Positions 44,566-56,540 of a stretch of 64,000 nt of DNA are shown here, piece by piece. This DNA comes from Enoplolaimus lenunculus (Eukaryota; Nematoda; Enoplea; Enoplida; Thoracostomopsidae). Each line of letters starts with the position of its first letter. Position 1 is the stretch's first letter. The notes under the pieces are model-generated. The model was not told where the DNA came from. It saw only the letters and a program-made list of their open reading frames with translations, and did no database searches. The position numbers and the translations under genes are program-made. The stretch spans positions 218,501 through 282,500 of the forward strand of contig JASANG010003582.1 in assembly GCA_030248215.1 (NCBI GenBank), given 5' to 3'.

Positions 44566-44951
44566 GTACTGTAGTGATCCGAATAAGAGGGGGTAATAAG
44601 AGGGGGACCCCAGGTTGTGTCCCAATCAATAGTGGTCCGATCCTGTATTGCAACTATCCGTTGAACTAAACGTTTTTTGCTTTCTGTCAAAAGCTTGAGC
44701 GATAATGCAAGGTTATACTTTGGAAGGTTACTTAAAATTGAAGTACGTTTTAAAATTTTGAACACAACTTTATTCGGCCCTGGAGTCATTTATGCGCTAC
44801 AATTAGGGATAATTGCCATTTATGGACTCTGTGGGTTAAGGGACTCTTTCTGCTTACGGATTCTTATTAGGGATACGGACTCCTATTGATTTCAACTCAA
44901 AATAAGGATATCCTCTTATTACCCCACCTCATATTCGGTTCACTACAGTAC
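44566..44951. mobile_element. MITE with TACTGTAGTGACCCGAATAAGAGG termini
   Basis: GTACTGTAGTGATCCGAATA at the left and CATATTCGGTTCACTACAGT-AC at the right are inverted, and the ends also carry GGGGGTAATAAGAG-type sequence. Length 386 bp. Half copies lie at 39130-39360 and 45095-45185. It sits just upstream of the GPCR start, between it and its decayed exon copy. Confidence 0.75.
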
Positions 44952-45094
44952 TTAAGTTTTTAAAATACATTCCTTCGTATAACCTTCCATTATCGATCAC
45001 GCTATTGACACAAGACAAATAAACGTTTAATTCAACGGATAGTTGCAATACCGTATATATGTCAGTAACGAAAGGCGGATTAAAATTAAATAAC

Positions 45095-45185
45095 AATCCG
45101 TAACCATAGCAATGGGGGTAACCTCTAAAGGGGTCAAATATATATCAGTCCTTCCTCTTATTCGGGTCACTACAGTACTGTGCGT
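45095..45185. repeat. Half copy of the TACTGTAGTGACCCGAATAAGAGG family
   Basis: CCTTCCTCTTATTCGGGTCA-CTACAGTACTG at its right end matches the terminus of the 386-bp element at 44566-44951. The left end is missing. Confidence 0.6.
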
Positions 45186-45341
45186 GCAACATAGGTTTAT
45201 GCATGTATTTCAGTTGTTAAATATAACAGACATAAGCTATATATAGGGGCGTTGACAGCAGCTCTATCGCAGCCTGATTGCACATGATCAAATGACCGAC
45301 GTGTAAATATGTAAGCAACAACCCATGCAAACAATAGGGAA

Positions 45342-45478
45342 CCACCCACTAAATATAAGTCTAAACCTAAGCCGGGTAAACCTAAACCAAAACATCAGCT
45401 TAATCCTAAGCCTAAGATTCTCAGACTTTTAGTTCCCTCCTTCGCCTCGGCAGTCCTCTATTCTTAACATGAGTCTAA
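45342..45478. repeat. Degenerate GCCTAA-rich repeat fragment
   Basis: TCTAAACCTAAGCC, CCTAAACC and TCCTAAGCCTAAG motifs, related to the telomere-like MITE family but without clear termini. Confidence 0.5.
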
Positions 45479-45479
45479 G

Positions 45480-45682
45480 CAGCGATACAATTTGCAATTA
45501 GCGTAAATTGTACTCTTCTGATAGTGAATCCTGTGCCTGAGATGCCTATATGCACTAGCTATTGGTTCGTTGAACCTGTTAATGCTTATATCGCAATTGC
45601 TAATAATAACACAAAATGTGCGTAATTGTTTGTTTTGATTTGTTAAATTACTGAAACAGAACTAATACCTACTCCGAATACG
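45480..45682 (-). pseudogene. Decayed duplicate of GPCR exon 1 and its 5' flank
   Basis: This segment aligns in the same orientation with 44328-44530, covering the first ~40 codons of the GPCR plus about 75 bp upstream. Shared blocks include CAATTTGCAATTAGCGTAA, ATGCCTGA.ATGCCTA.ATGCA, TTGAAC.TG.TTAA and TTAA.T.CTGAAA-like sequence. Small insertions and deletions destroy the reading frame, and the start codon is gone. No copy of the rest of exon 1 or of exon 2 is seen, so it is a partial tandem duplication about 1.15 kb away. Confidence 0.8.
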
Positions 45683-45792
45683 GATTGCAAACCGCAACTC
45701 AATCTCAATTTGCTTGCATATTCTCAAAGAAAATTTGGATTTATTTCGCTGTTTTCAGGTAATACTGCAGAAAAATATTAGAGTATTAGTCA

Positions 45793-45936
45793 GTGCAGGC
45801 CGGTAGCTTCATTGAAAAATGTGGCCCCCTCTTAGAATGTTTTAACCTTGCTTGTAAGTCATTGAAAACCCTTGTATGTCCCTCCTGAAATTTTTTTAGC
45901 CCCTCTAACAAGGTAAAGCTGGCTCCTGGCTTGAGT
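45793..45936. mobile_element. hAT-like MITE, CAGGCCCGTAGCCAG family (copy 2)
   Basis: CAGGCCGGTAGCTTCATTG at the left and AGCTGGCTCCTGGCTTG at the right, with TAAGTCATTGAAAACCCTTG in the middle, matching copies at 41658 and 61055. Confidence 0.55.
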
Positions 45937-46142
45937 CAGTCTTGTGGAAAAGTCTAATGAACCTGATTAACTCAAGCACGGATAAAGAGTATTAAACAAC
46001 TTATTATCTCGCTGAAATAATATGTTCATCAAAACACAATTACGTTGACCCCTAAATTAAATAAAAAGACAGAACGTCGATTCAGAAAAATAAAAGAACG
46101 TAAATTAAAAAATAGAGTTTCTAAACCCAAGTTAATAAAACG

Positions 46143-46333
46143 GGCCAATGTTACTTTTAGGGGCGTAACAGTAGATTAAGAGTATTCCTAAGTCTAAGCC
46201 TAAGCCTAAGCGTTGCAAAAATGTGTTCCTAAGCCTAAGCCTAATCCTTAGCAAAAAATGTAATCTAGAATCTAAACGTACTCTTTTATAGACGCACCAG
46301 AAACCTGGTCGCCCCTTAAAGTAACATGGGTCC
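46143..46333. mobile_element. MITE with telomere-like (GCCTAA)n core
   Basis: GGCCAATGTTACTTTTAGGGG at the left and CCCCTTAAAGTAACATGGGTCC at the right are inverted. The core has CCTAAGTCTAAGCCTAAGCC and a second GCCTAA block. This terminal variant is shared with 54834 and 62131. Confidence 0.8.
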
Positions 46334-46339
46334 TAAAAT

Positions 46340-47860
46340 GAAGAAACAAGCCATACCGTCACTAACCCTACAACTATGCAAATAGTTTGTTTGTTAGTAT
46401 TAGTGCAGTATGCTTAAACATTTTTGAACATAAAATGATAAGGTACCTTACTAATTTTTTGTTTAATTCCGCAGCAATCTGTTCCAAACCTGTTGTCTGC
46501 GGCATTGTTGGCATTATAGATGGGCACCGAACATCCGGATATCCGAAATGCTATTGTGTCAAAAAATTTTGGAATCTCGATATCCGGATATATCCGGATA
46601 TCCAAAATGCTATGGCGTAAAAAGTTTTTTTAAAATATAATTTGCATTGTTTCGCCATTAACGTAGCATTAGCTGACGAAAAAATTCTGTAGTCAAACCA
46701 GAGTTAATGTATTGAACCATATTCCTGCATAATTCCAATGATGATTTAAAATTTTGGTATGTTTTCGGCAGGCGAGTTCGGCAAACAAATGAACTCTGGA
46801 CAGCAGCACATGCACACCAGCGTCTAAAAGACGGGACCAGCTATTAACTGAAATTTCGTACTAATAGAACCTATAAAGTATGAGGACGACAAAATTAACC
46901 ATGTATATTAAAATAAGCTTGTGAGCATTTGGTATATTGAAGTGATTCAACAGAGAGATGAACGAAGTTTTCCTCCGTCTCACGATAGTTGCGCTCTGCC
47001 CCCCAGTTCAGAACACTTGATTTTAGCGATAAACGAACAGTGAAAATGCACATAGAAATAGTATTTTTAAGTGCGAAAAATTTTCGACATATTTTCATAA
47101 ACCTAATGAAAATTACGAATTTTGGGCAAAATGTTGAAAAAATTCTCTCCGGTCAGACAATATTGCGAGCTGGGGCACGTAGTTTATATGCCCTCATTCA
47201 AGTGACAAATTTCTGGATACACTATTAATTGTAGCAAAAACTTTTCACGACTCGTATAACTATAGCGGTTTCAAAAGACAGAGTGACATCCTAATTCGTA
47301 CATAATGAGTTCGAGTAAAAAGCCTGAACAGCAACGAAATTATTCCGAACGCTCTATGGATCTGCTTTGATTTAAAATTTCCCTCAAATTTCGTTTAGTT
47401 TTAACTGACACGGTACACATTTTGTTCAATAAAAATAGAATCAATTACAAAATAACAGTTATTTTTTTAAAATCTCCAAAAGGCAACTAATTTAAATGTG
47501 AACAATACAAAACAGATCCAGGTACTGTAGCACCCGGGCGCTAATTGATTATTTGTGTACATGCTTCATTGCAAAAATGTCAAAAGCAAGCGCGATTGGA
47601 GGCGGTGGTTATTTTAGTGTTAATTTTGAATGCGCTTTGTCCGCTGAATGAAAATTAAATATTTTAAATTTATCAAATATACCTGCTTGTTCTGTGCAAT
47701 TCAACTTGTTCGATGCGGAGTTCATAATATGTTTTCTGAATGGTTGCACAATAAAATAACAGGTATATGTTGTTAGTTATCGAGTGTCACACTTTAAAAT
47801 TTTCATTTTTTCACTGTGTGACTTATAGTTCCAACGTGACCATTTTGTGCGTTTATGATT
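46340..47860. other. Intergenic stretch without a recognisable gene
   Basis: An imperfect palindromic patch at 46515-46615 (CATCCGGATATCC / CCGGATATATCCGGATATCC) resembles the CCGG-rich MITE ends. Otherwise AT-rich; no exon was supported. Confidence 0.4.
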
Positions 47861-47862
47861 GC

Positions 47863-48112
47863 GGCCCACGTAAAGATCAGGGTCGGAACATTTTTTGTGA
47901 GACTAGAAAATTGTAAGCTTAAGCTTTAGACTAAATTTTTTTGCTTGGCTTCGGCTTAGGCTTAGGAATATGCTCGTTCATACGCTTAGGCTTAGGCTTA
48001 GGCTTAGGCTTAGGAATAAACTCATTCTTACGCTTAGGCCTAGGTATGCTTAGGCTTAGGCTTAGGAATATGCTTATAACATTGTTCCGTTCCTGTTGTT
48101 TACATTGTCCAT
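47863..48112. mobile_element. MITE with telomere-like (TTAGGC)n core, largest copy
   Basis: GGCCCACGTAAAGATCAGGG at the left and TTCCTGTTGTTTACATTG at the right form the termini. The core has the longest TTAGGC runs in the window (GCTTAGGCTTAGGCTTAGGC around 47990), in three blocks separated by AATATGCTCGTTC-type spacers. Confidence 0.8.
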
Positions 48113-48216
48113 GACTACGATGGTACTAAAATGAAAAAACTGATATTACAAATTGTGTAGCTTAAACTGTTTTGCAGGCTATGGCAAAAGTGGACGAATG
48201 TTAAGCTTTTATACAA

Positions 48217-48365
48217 TCAAGATATATGGACTGGCAACTGATAAAACACCATCTTAAGAATTACGGCTAATTCATTCGTAAACTTGACACAAGCAAAGGC
48301 GTACACCAGCAGGAATACCGAAACCATGTTAGCTATAAATGCCAGACCAACTATATTAAACCTAT
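48217..48365 (-). CDS. Possible transmembrane exon, unknown
   Basis: After an AG acceptor (GTGATTATAG) the minus strand reads FNIVGLAFIANMVSVFLLVY and then AFACVKFTNELAVILK before a stop 11 codons later. The hydrophobic core has the length of a membrane helix. No partner exon was found and no family is assigned; it may be chance. Confidence 0.15.
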
Positions 48366-48996
48366 AATCACACGACACTCGTAGATGTTTCAATCAAATT
48401 AATTTTAAATTGGATCCGTTGGGCTGTATTCGTTTCCGTACCGGTACTACAGGTTTTTCAAGCAAACAATACGTGAAGCAATTAAACAACGTTAACCATA
48501 TGTTGTTCTTCAAGTGCTTTTACTAAGTATCAAAGGTAACAAGATACCTGGAGACAATTGTTGATTTAGCAGATATATATTTTTAGATGTGTGAGCTTAT
48601 GCCCGTAGCCGGCCAACATGAGCGCGTGGCCGATGAGAATTCAGATGGGGACGTACTGGGATTTTGCGGTGTTCTTACAAGCAAGGCCAACACTTTATAC
48701 CAGAAAAGGTCAACGTATTTCTACAGGGATTGGCTCCATATAGCCTTCTTTCTATCTAGTAGGTCATGTGACCGGTGTAGATAGTCGAATGGATTGAACA
48801 GATTGCAAAAACCAAGATTTCGTCAAATTATTTTGACCGCTCGAATAACCAAAACTTTGCAATTGAAAAAATCTAACGAATTTACGGTGGCGGATCTAGG
48901 GGTGATATAGAAATTAGAGCCCCATTGAACCAAGAAAATTGTGGTGAGATTCTTGATCGCTATATTCAAGAAGTTTTTTTCGCTATTCGACCTTCG

Positions 48997-49127
48997 GGAC
49001 CATGTAAAGATCAGGACTTGGACGTTTATCTGTGGGGCTAGCTTTAGACCAATTTGTTGCCTGGCGTAGGCTTTAGGCTTAGGAATATGCTTATAATACT
49101 GTTCCGTCCCTGTTCTTTATATTGGCC
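48997..49127. repeat. Short copy of the telomere-like MITE
   Basis: GACCATGTAAAGATCAGGAC at the left, GTAGGCTTTAGGCTTAGG in the core, CCCTGTTCTTTATATTGG at the right. Confidence 0.65.
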
Positions 49128-49463
49128 GACCTTCGTTATGACTCTCGTTCCCAAGACAAAGTTTTGTCATTTCACCGAAACCCTGCTACCTATCACTGGA
49201 TCAGCCATGCAGCACTAACCGGGTCAATTAAGAAAAAATGCATTAAAGAACCATTGCAGATATGTTTCAACAATTTGTCGCGCAACAACGCGCCAACAGG
49301 CAACTTGTAATCCAAAATCCGGTCGACTCGACAGTTGGTTGCTGATATTTATGCTTAAGGTTAGGCTACATTTAAAGGTTATGTTTAAGATATTATAGTT
49401 GGGATTATGCTTTGGTTAAGGATACGGTGGGGTGGCAAGTTATCGGCTCATTCAATATGTAGA

Positions 49464-50158
49464 CAATGCAGGATAAAGCGCTTGCAAACTTGAAACAAAA
49501 CTTCGGCGTAAGTTCGCGTTTGGTTTTGACATTTTATCAATTTGCTTTTCGGATCTTTTTATTACACATCGTTTTGCTGTTTATTGCTCGTTCACATACT
49601 CAGAATCATCTGTGGAGTTTAGCAACCACTTGTTTTTGTCAATTATTTACCTTTAACGGCACCACACATATTGTTCAGCCAAACTAAAACCACAATTTGA
49701 ATTTATGGTTGATTCGGATACCAATGCCCCCGGGGCGACCCCCATGTAATTGGACCCACCATTGAAGCAGTACAGAGAATGTAAAAAACTTTTTAAACGA
49801 CGAAGCGAAACTTATCTGAAACCAAAAAATACAAGTTAGGCAGCATTGTTCAAAGTGAATCTTTACAACCGTATCAAAAAAATCGACTGAACTAAAATAA
49901 AACCTCAGATTTTAGATTGCAGCAATTTCAAGTAAAACGATAGACGTGCTACCAGCAATTTAGCTTAAATTTTAAATTAATACGGGTCTCTATTACAATA
50001 CTTATGCAGACATTAGGTTTTGCGGAAATATGGTATATTTTGTACTGAAAATATTTGATAATGGCATACAGAGTTACAAACTTAGTGTTGGGTCTATAAA
50101 TTGGAAGGATGCAGTTCCAGACCCCTTCTTTTGCTGCACATCCACAAAATATACCGAA
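49464..50158 (+). CDS. Possible tetraspanin-like large-loop exons
   Basis: A short open segment at about 49464-49510 (MQDKALANLKQNFG followed by GTAAGT) resembles the start of a tetraspanin extracellular loop. A second segment ending at 50158 (GAA before GTAAAC) reads FDNGIQSYKLS, then INWKDAVPDPFFCCTSTKYT, echoing the W/F-D-x-(I/L)Q and VP..CC landmarks. The hallmark CCG is absent (LSVG instead), no membrane segments were found, and the second acceptor is unclear. It could be a remnant or coincidence. Confidence 0.2.
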
Positions 50159-50464
50159 GTAAACACAATTATTACTTTTAATATCCCTGGAGACGGTTAT
50201 AATCAAACAGTCGATAAACTTTAAGATAGAAAGCTTTCATTTTAAGTTTAATTCTATTTCAAATCCGGCATTAGAAGCTAAAGGAAGTAAAACGTTCTGA
50301 ATTAATTTTTTTACAATCTATTCGCCGTATTTTAGTCTGATTTTAACCAAATTTGACAACCACTACAAAGCAAAGAACACCATCATTGTAACTGATTTGT
50401 GCATGCTTTACAATTACAGTAAATTGTGGCTGATACTGCAGGTTTGATAAAAATTTTAAAAACG

Positions 50465-50575
50465 TGGGCCTATGTAAAAATCGGAGGCGGAACGTTTTTC
50501 TGTAGAACTAGAAAAGAGTAAGCTTTAGCTTTAGGCTAATTTTTTTGCTTGGCTTAGGCTTAGGCTTAGGCAAAT
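50465..50575. repeat. Truncated telomere-like MITE
   Basis: GGCCTATGTAAAAATCGGAGGC, then TTGGCTTAGGCTTAGGCTTAG; the right terminus is missing. Confidence 0.6.
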
Positions 50576-53400
50576 GATTTTTTGAAAAGTGAAATGGAAA
50601 TCGAAAAGTGCAGAAAAACTGCAAAGGATAATAGTGATCCAAAAACATGTTTCAGTTTCCTTACAGTGTGGCATTCTAAACCGGCAGTGAGAAATTGGAA
50701 ATTCTCGTAACCGGAAGTTCAATGCGGTAGGTAACAGTAAATCACTCAGGGAGGTCAAGGGGTCAAATACCGTAAACCCGCTTCGCTTGACTTTTGGCTG
50801 CTCGCCAGCTTCGCTCTCGAATTGTGTCATGTTTCCCTTATCGACGCTTGCTTGTGTGTGGTGTATTTGTTTGGAGTGTTAATATTATGTGGAATATGCT
50901 TTGTTTGTGAAATATAGTTATGCGGGTCTGGTTTGATTGGTTGAAGTGTGAAAATTTGCATATTCCTTATTAACATATGCAAATTATTAGGAATACTCTG
51001 TTTCAAAACTATATATATGTGGATGGAACATGAGATTCCAGATGCAGTTGCAATTTGTCGATTGTTCGCATTTAGTTTTTTGTCATATTCAGTTGCAGTT
51101 TCTTTTAGCTTCCTGTTTCGCTGCCTGTGTGTTTCGCTGCTTTATTGTGTTTTGTTTTATTGTAATGTATCGGTGCGCAAAAAGCAACATATCGTGTTCA
51201 TCAGGTACGTTAGTTGGTTATGATATACGTAAAATCATTACTAGCTTATGCATATTCTTAAAGTAAGCCTAAAGCTTATTCCATTGCTCAAAGCCTAAGC
51301 TTACACCTTGATTATTATATATTCTTGGTATTATTAAGCGAATTCGGACGTATAAATCTGTTGTTCGCATGGAATATACTCTCACAAAAAACTGTGGTGC
51401 ATTTAAGGTTGTAATGGTGCGCAGAACGTTTTTACAGGATGTGAGCAGATGTACGCGGATCCAAGTCCTCCCCGAAAACTAATGAAAAAACGTTCAAGAG
51501 GAAAGTCAATTGATACAGACACAAAACTTCTGATTGACAGATTGCTGATTGAAGAGGACCCGCAACATTTGTTCAGAAACTGCAAACAAGGGGATAGGGG
51601 TTTTCACTAAATTAGACATAAAACGGGAACTAGAGTTGTCTCTTTCGATTGAAAATTGGTAACTAAAGACACTGCTGACGATTTAGAGAAACTGTACAAC
51701 TTACAACATAAATTGTCATAATGTCCAGGTCTGCAGTGGACCAGTTTTTCGCGTCGCTGTAACGCAATATTTCGTCGCTAAGGCTGAGGCTTTGGGTGTA
51801 TAGGCTTTACGCTGAGGCTAAAGCTTTTTATTATTGATGCTTAAGGTTAGGCTTGCTTAAGTAAACTCTTTTCCAAGTTCAAACGCTGACCTCTTGAACT
51901 TTCGTTTTAAAATAGTTGATGTTTAATGTGTTTCATTTTGGGGTAAATATCATAAATTCATTTTATTAAACATTTCTAACAGAGGGCAATAAAATTTAGG
52001 TTGCCAAGCTTTGTAACATCTTCAATTTCCGTATACGTGATTAAAACGTTGACCGAGAGGAAATTAAATCCAATAACTGTTTCAATTTTTCACTGCTACA
52101 ATTTTTATTTTATCAAATAGGATATTGACTTAATATTGTTATATGAAACAGGAATGCTGTTCGGGGGATGTACTAACGGCTACTTTTACGCTGTGACTAA
52201 GGATGCGTAAGCTAATCAAAATCTGGTTGATCTTTTGGGTGGTGGAAAAGTACCGGCATAGGCCGAATTCGATTATCAAAGACTGCAAGACTATGCTGGC
52301 GCAATTCGTTTTTTGTCGGATTGGTGTATTTTTCGTTGGTTTGTATGGCTGGTACTTGTTCAGCCGTGTTTATTAAAATTTTGCCTGGTTGCGCCTATTG
52401 AAGAAGAAAAAACTGAAATTATAAGAGTTATTCACTAATTTTTTGACTATTTAGACACGTGCATATTGCTGTTATTGTGCAAATAATGTATGAAAATTAC
52501 AGGTGAGACGCAAATTATTGGGAAAGCAGGGTGCAACTTTCGAACCGAAAAAATCTGTTGAGATATATTGAGTATTGCTGATCAGCAAATGTGAGCCGGG
52601 TAAAGAGCAACGGAAAAGTGCAATGCTTAGCAAAATTTTGCAGCAAATACCGGGCTTCAGTGTTTCCAACATCGATAATTTTAATGCGGACGATGTGGTT
52701 TTAAATAATTGCAATATCTTTTGCTCACCGTAATACATTAAATATGCTATGAACGTAATGAAACCCTCCTTAGGTCTCATTTTCCTTTTTTTATAAACGT
52801 TTCTAAACAAGCCTGCATTTTTGACTGGTCTAATTTTAAATTTTTTGTATAAAAACCTAACTCGATTTTATTTTGCGATTTAAACTATCAAACGGTTGAT
52901 TTTCGCTAAATGAACGCATAGTTTTGAGTCTACCACAAGGATTTAAACATTTATTACAGTTTATAAAAAGATCAACCATTAGTGAACAGAATTTGTATAA
53001 CCTTAAGTTTTTAGTATAAAATGAGAGTACTGCCACATGGCCGTGTAGCAACCGGAATTTGGGTGATATGTGATGAATAGCACAAAGCTAATAAAAGCCT
53101 CCAAGACATTCTTGTGTGCTCATTCAGCGGTATTTAAACATTCTGGTGTGTTTTTTGTTAATACTACCAACTTTTCAACACTGGCGAGCAGTAATTTTGT
53201 TTGGCTGCCCATTCGGCGCTTTTCAGTCCTATTACCGGACCATACCCATGCTTATATAGTGATGTAACGTTCAAAAAACTTTTAAAAGTTCTAATTCAGA
53301 ATAACTTAAATTAAATACGATTGAGTTTAAAAACAACATTGACAGTTAGTTGGGGTCAATAAGATAGCGAAGTTATATTTTTTAAAAATCATTAATGAAA
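50576..53400. other. Intergenic stretch without a supported gene
   Basis: Several short open pieces exist, for example 52140-52440 and 52620-52735 on the plus strand, but none joins in phase or matches a family. Degenerate TTAGGC-like patches occur near 51240-51310 and 51780-51860. Confidence 0.4.
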
Positions 53401-53524
53401 CATTGCACTTTGGTGACCCCGATGTTATCTGCAAAAGTCTACGCAGTGTTTATTCAGACGTCAAATCAAATTGTTTTGGCAAAAAAATCAATTATTATTT
53501 CAAAATGGTCCAATTCGTTTCGAT

Positions 53525-54830
53525 AATTGAGGTTGTTGTTTATTTTGTCTAGGAATGTCGAACTCAACCCAGGACCTGTCATTCTGTCAAATTACAGTAT
53601 GTCGACATTGGAACAAATTTTGCAGACGCTAAATGAGGATGATGAGAATTTTCAAATGCCCCCAATCAACCGCCAAATAATTGAAACTTTGGACCAATTG
53701 GATCAACTTGCCGTAGAAGCTTGCAATTAACTTAGTCGAATAGAAAACTAATCAGCAAGAAAACCCTGTTTTTAACCACAGCGCTGCGAAGTCAATTAAG
53801 TTGCCTGACGTTCATGAAAAAGACCCAAAAATTAGGTTTCTACAAGTTGAACAATTAATGACTGATGCAAATGACGATGTTAAATTAAACAGCCTTTTAC
53901 GCGCTCCTCCAACGCACATTATTGATGAAAGTGGAGCAAAATTAACAGACGGTTTTGATATGATCACCAATTGCGTGATTTCTCATTACGGTGACAGTCA
54001 AAACCAAAAGTTACGGAAGCCTTTAGAAACGCAGCTATTAGGAGACAAAAAAACCATCTGCTATATTAAGACAAATGCAGCGTTTAGCTCCTAACCACCA
54101 TAAGTAGTCCGGTTACGCTTTCTAGAAATGCTTCCAGAAAGCGTGCGAGTTGTTCGAATTTCTCTAGATGGTGTTAGCACTGAAAAGCTAGCTGAAACTG
54201 CAGATAAAATTAATGAACAAATCCCATATAAAAATTGCGTAATTACGTACAAGCCGTAAATTACAATAACCAAATGTCGAGTATGGAAAGCCTAACTAAA
54301 ACAGTTTTAGACTTAACGGAAAGTGTAAACGCATTAATGGTTGCGGAAAAACAATAGTCTAGATCACGTTGTCGCAACAATTCTAAAAATAGTTCAGCGA
54401 GTCGGAATCGATCTGAGTCTCGCACGCCAGGACTAGAATCAGACGACAAATTCTGTTTCTATCATTTTCGGTTTGGGAAACAGGCAAACAAATGTGAACA
54501 ACCGCACGCCTGGATCAACAACTATACCAAATCGGAAAACCCAGACACTCCGTCTCTGTAGCGGCGATGGGCGTAGTTAACAAAATACATATCGCCGCAG
54601 GCATAGTTGACCAGTTTTTGGTTGACAGCGGCAGTGTCAAATGTTTCTTGCCAATCAGATTTAATGATTCATCAAGCACAACACAGACTAACATTTATAT
54701 TGCTGCTAACGGCAGCGAAGTCCGCACTGCCGCTGTCAACCAAAAACTGGCCAACTATGCTTGCGGCGATATGTATTGTGTTAACTCCGCCAAATTTTTA
54801 GTTCGGCCGAAAGAATTGTAAAGCATTTTT
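53525..54830 (+). mobile_element. Broken Ty3/Gypsy-like retroelement fossil: gag and protease remnants
   Basis: Remnants occur in order: a short segment with an NPGP (2A-like) motif, a gag-like region (SLDGVSTEKLAETADKIN is typical of Gypsy-type Gag helices), a degenerate Cys/His patch, and an aspartic-protease start (FLVDSGS). No reverse transcriptase, integrase or LTRs are recognised in the window. The copy is clearly broken, with several breaks, and looks old. The protease end includes a 49-bp inverted duplication, listed separately. A telomere-like MITE lies directly after it. Confidence 0.6.
54588..54773. repeat. 49-bp inverted duplication with an 88-base spacer
   Basis: 54588-54636 (ATATCGCCGCAGGCATAGTT...) and 54725-54773 (...AACTATGCTTGCGGCGATAT) are reverse complements with two mismatches seen. 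It lies at the downstream end of the retroelement fossil. Confidence 0.85.
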
Positions 54831-54833
54831 GGC

Positions 54834-54962
54834 AGGGTCGTAACAGTAGATTAAGCATATTCCTAAGCCTAAGCCTATGCACAAACTGGTAATCTAGAAT
54901 CTAAAGCCTACTCTTTTACAGACCCATTAAAAACGGGACGGCCCTATAAGTAACACGGGCTG
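54834..54962. repeat. Short copy of the telomere-like MITE (TTAGGG-ended variant)
   Basis: CAGGGTCGTAACAGTAGATTAA at the left, ATTCCTAAGCCTAAGCC in the core, GGCCCTATAAGTAACACGGGC at the right. Confidence 0.65.
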
Positions 54963-55740
54963 CATTTTTTGAGATGATTTAAAATTATATATACTACGAT
55001 AAACTTTAAAACACATATAATGGTACACGTTCCGTGTCTCCCCACAAGGTCTCGCCTTCGCATTATAAATAGAATAACAAGTAGACTTTGGCTTAGTTTA
55101 AGCTATAGGCTTAAACTTAGAAAAATGCTAAACAGCAGTTTGGAAACTTTTGCTTTTTGACAATAAAGTGGAGAGAAAGTAGAAAAATGACGAGTTTGTT
55201 CATCCACCATAATATTTTCTCAAAATCATGCGTAATTTGAATTGACACAATTTTTCAAAAATACTTTAATACAGTACAGGAATGCAGATACGGGGTCGTA
55301 TACATCGCTTGAAAATTTAGAAAGACAAAATAAAAGCACTGTTAACAGTGTTTATAATACTTCTCTGGATTTCAAATATGAAATCATTTCCATTAACAAC
55401 GAGCTTATGCCGTTCCGAACTTAAACCCTGGCGAATCTCCTGCACGGATGTGATGAAATGAAATCATTTTCCAATGAAGAGTAGTATCTGTTGCTCGTTT
55501 CTTGAGAGTTTGTTTCTTCGTTTGAGTATCTTAACACCGTTATCAAATTGGAACGGTATTTTTCGGCGTTCTTACAAATCAACGTACCTTTGTTCTTTAT
55601 TTTGACACAAATCACTTTCTCACTCGTATTTTTGAGTATTATTATGTTTGAATGAGTTGTCGTCGGCTATATATAGGATGGTGTGGATGTTTACATTTTC
55701 ATAAACAAATTTTATTTTGTTGCTAAAAACGAGTAGGCCT

Positions 55741-56085
55741 CAGGGTACAACCGGAGATCTGCCTCCGGTTTTGGATCCGGCACAATTTGTGCCGGAGATT
55801 CTGGTAATTTCGGTAGAAAAATTTTGCATACTTTTGCAAAATTTATCTGTTTAGCGCGTTTCGTTTTACTTCTGTCACAATTTTCAGGGAAAGAATTTCC
55901 GAAATTTCGCAGAAAATTAGCGTAAACTGAAACAGCTTAACAACATATTGCAGATATTGGCTAAAATTAACTAACTAAGCATCGTTTTTACTACCTAATT
56001 TCGTCTCACTTCCGGCTCCGACTCCGGCTCTGGCAAGTTTCGCTGACCTCCGGCTCCGGTATTGTTCACCTCCAGTTGCATCCTG
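55741..56085. mobile_element. hAT-like MITE, CCTCCGGCTCCGG family (copy 2)
   Basis: CAGGGTACAACCGGAG at the left and CTCCAGTTGCATCCTG at the right are inverted. Flanks GTAGGCCT and GTAGTCGT agree at 6 of 8 positions, a plausible decayed target duplication. It aligns with 30125-30486 throughout. Confidence 0.78.
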
Positions 56086-56540
56086 GTAGTCGTTTTAGTT
56101 GTGGACTTTAAAGCCACTGGCGGATCCAAGAAGGCACAACCAGGCTATGGTTCCTAACACAAGGAACAAAGCCAAAGTTTGGTAATTAAATATTTAGTAC
56201 TAAAATTGCGTTTGGCTTCTCGATCGCTTTTACTCCGGAGTTTTTATTATCAGCACAAATTTATGGTTACGTAACTACTATCCACGAGTGTTTGAATTTA
56301 CACGAGACAGCGGTACCCGAATTTAAATGTAAAACGCTTTCAACTTAGCTTCCAATAGTGAATATCAACGTCAACAAAGCTACAGACCAAAGACACTCGA
56401 ATATTAAATATGTTATTGTTTACTGTTTTTCTGTTATGGCGTTTCATAAACACTTTGTCTCTTTGGCTATTCCTAAATTTGACCCTCGGTCATTGGAAAA
56501 CATCAAAACAGTAATAAGGCATAGACTTGCGTTCGGGTGG

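Noticed and set aside
52140-52740. Protein-like snippets on the plus strand (for example LVDLLGGGKVPA, ILQQIPGFSVSNIDNF)
   Set aside because: They do not join in phase and match no family that I can name; too weak to call even a pseudogene.
55275-55424. Open segment after an AG acceptor, ending NNELMPFRT and a stop
   Set aside because: About 50 codons only, no partner exon, composition not distinctive.
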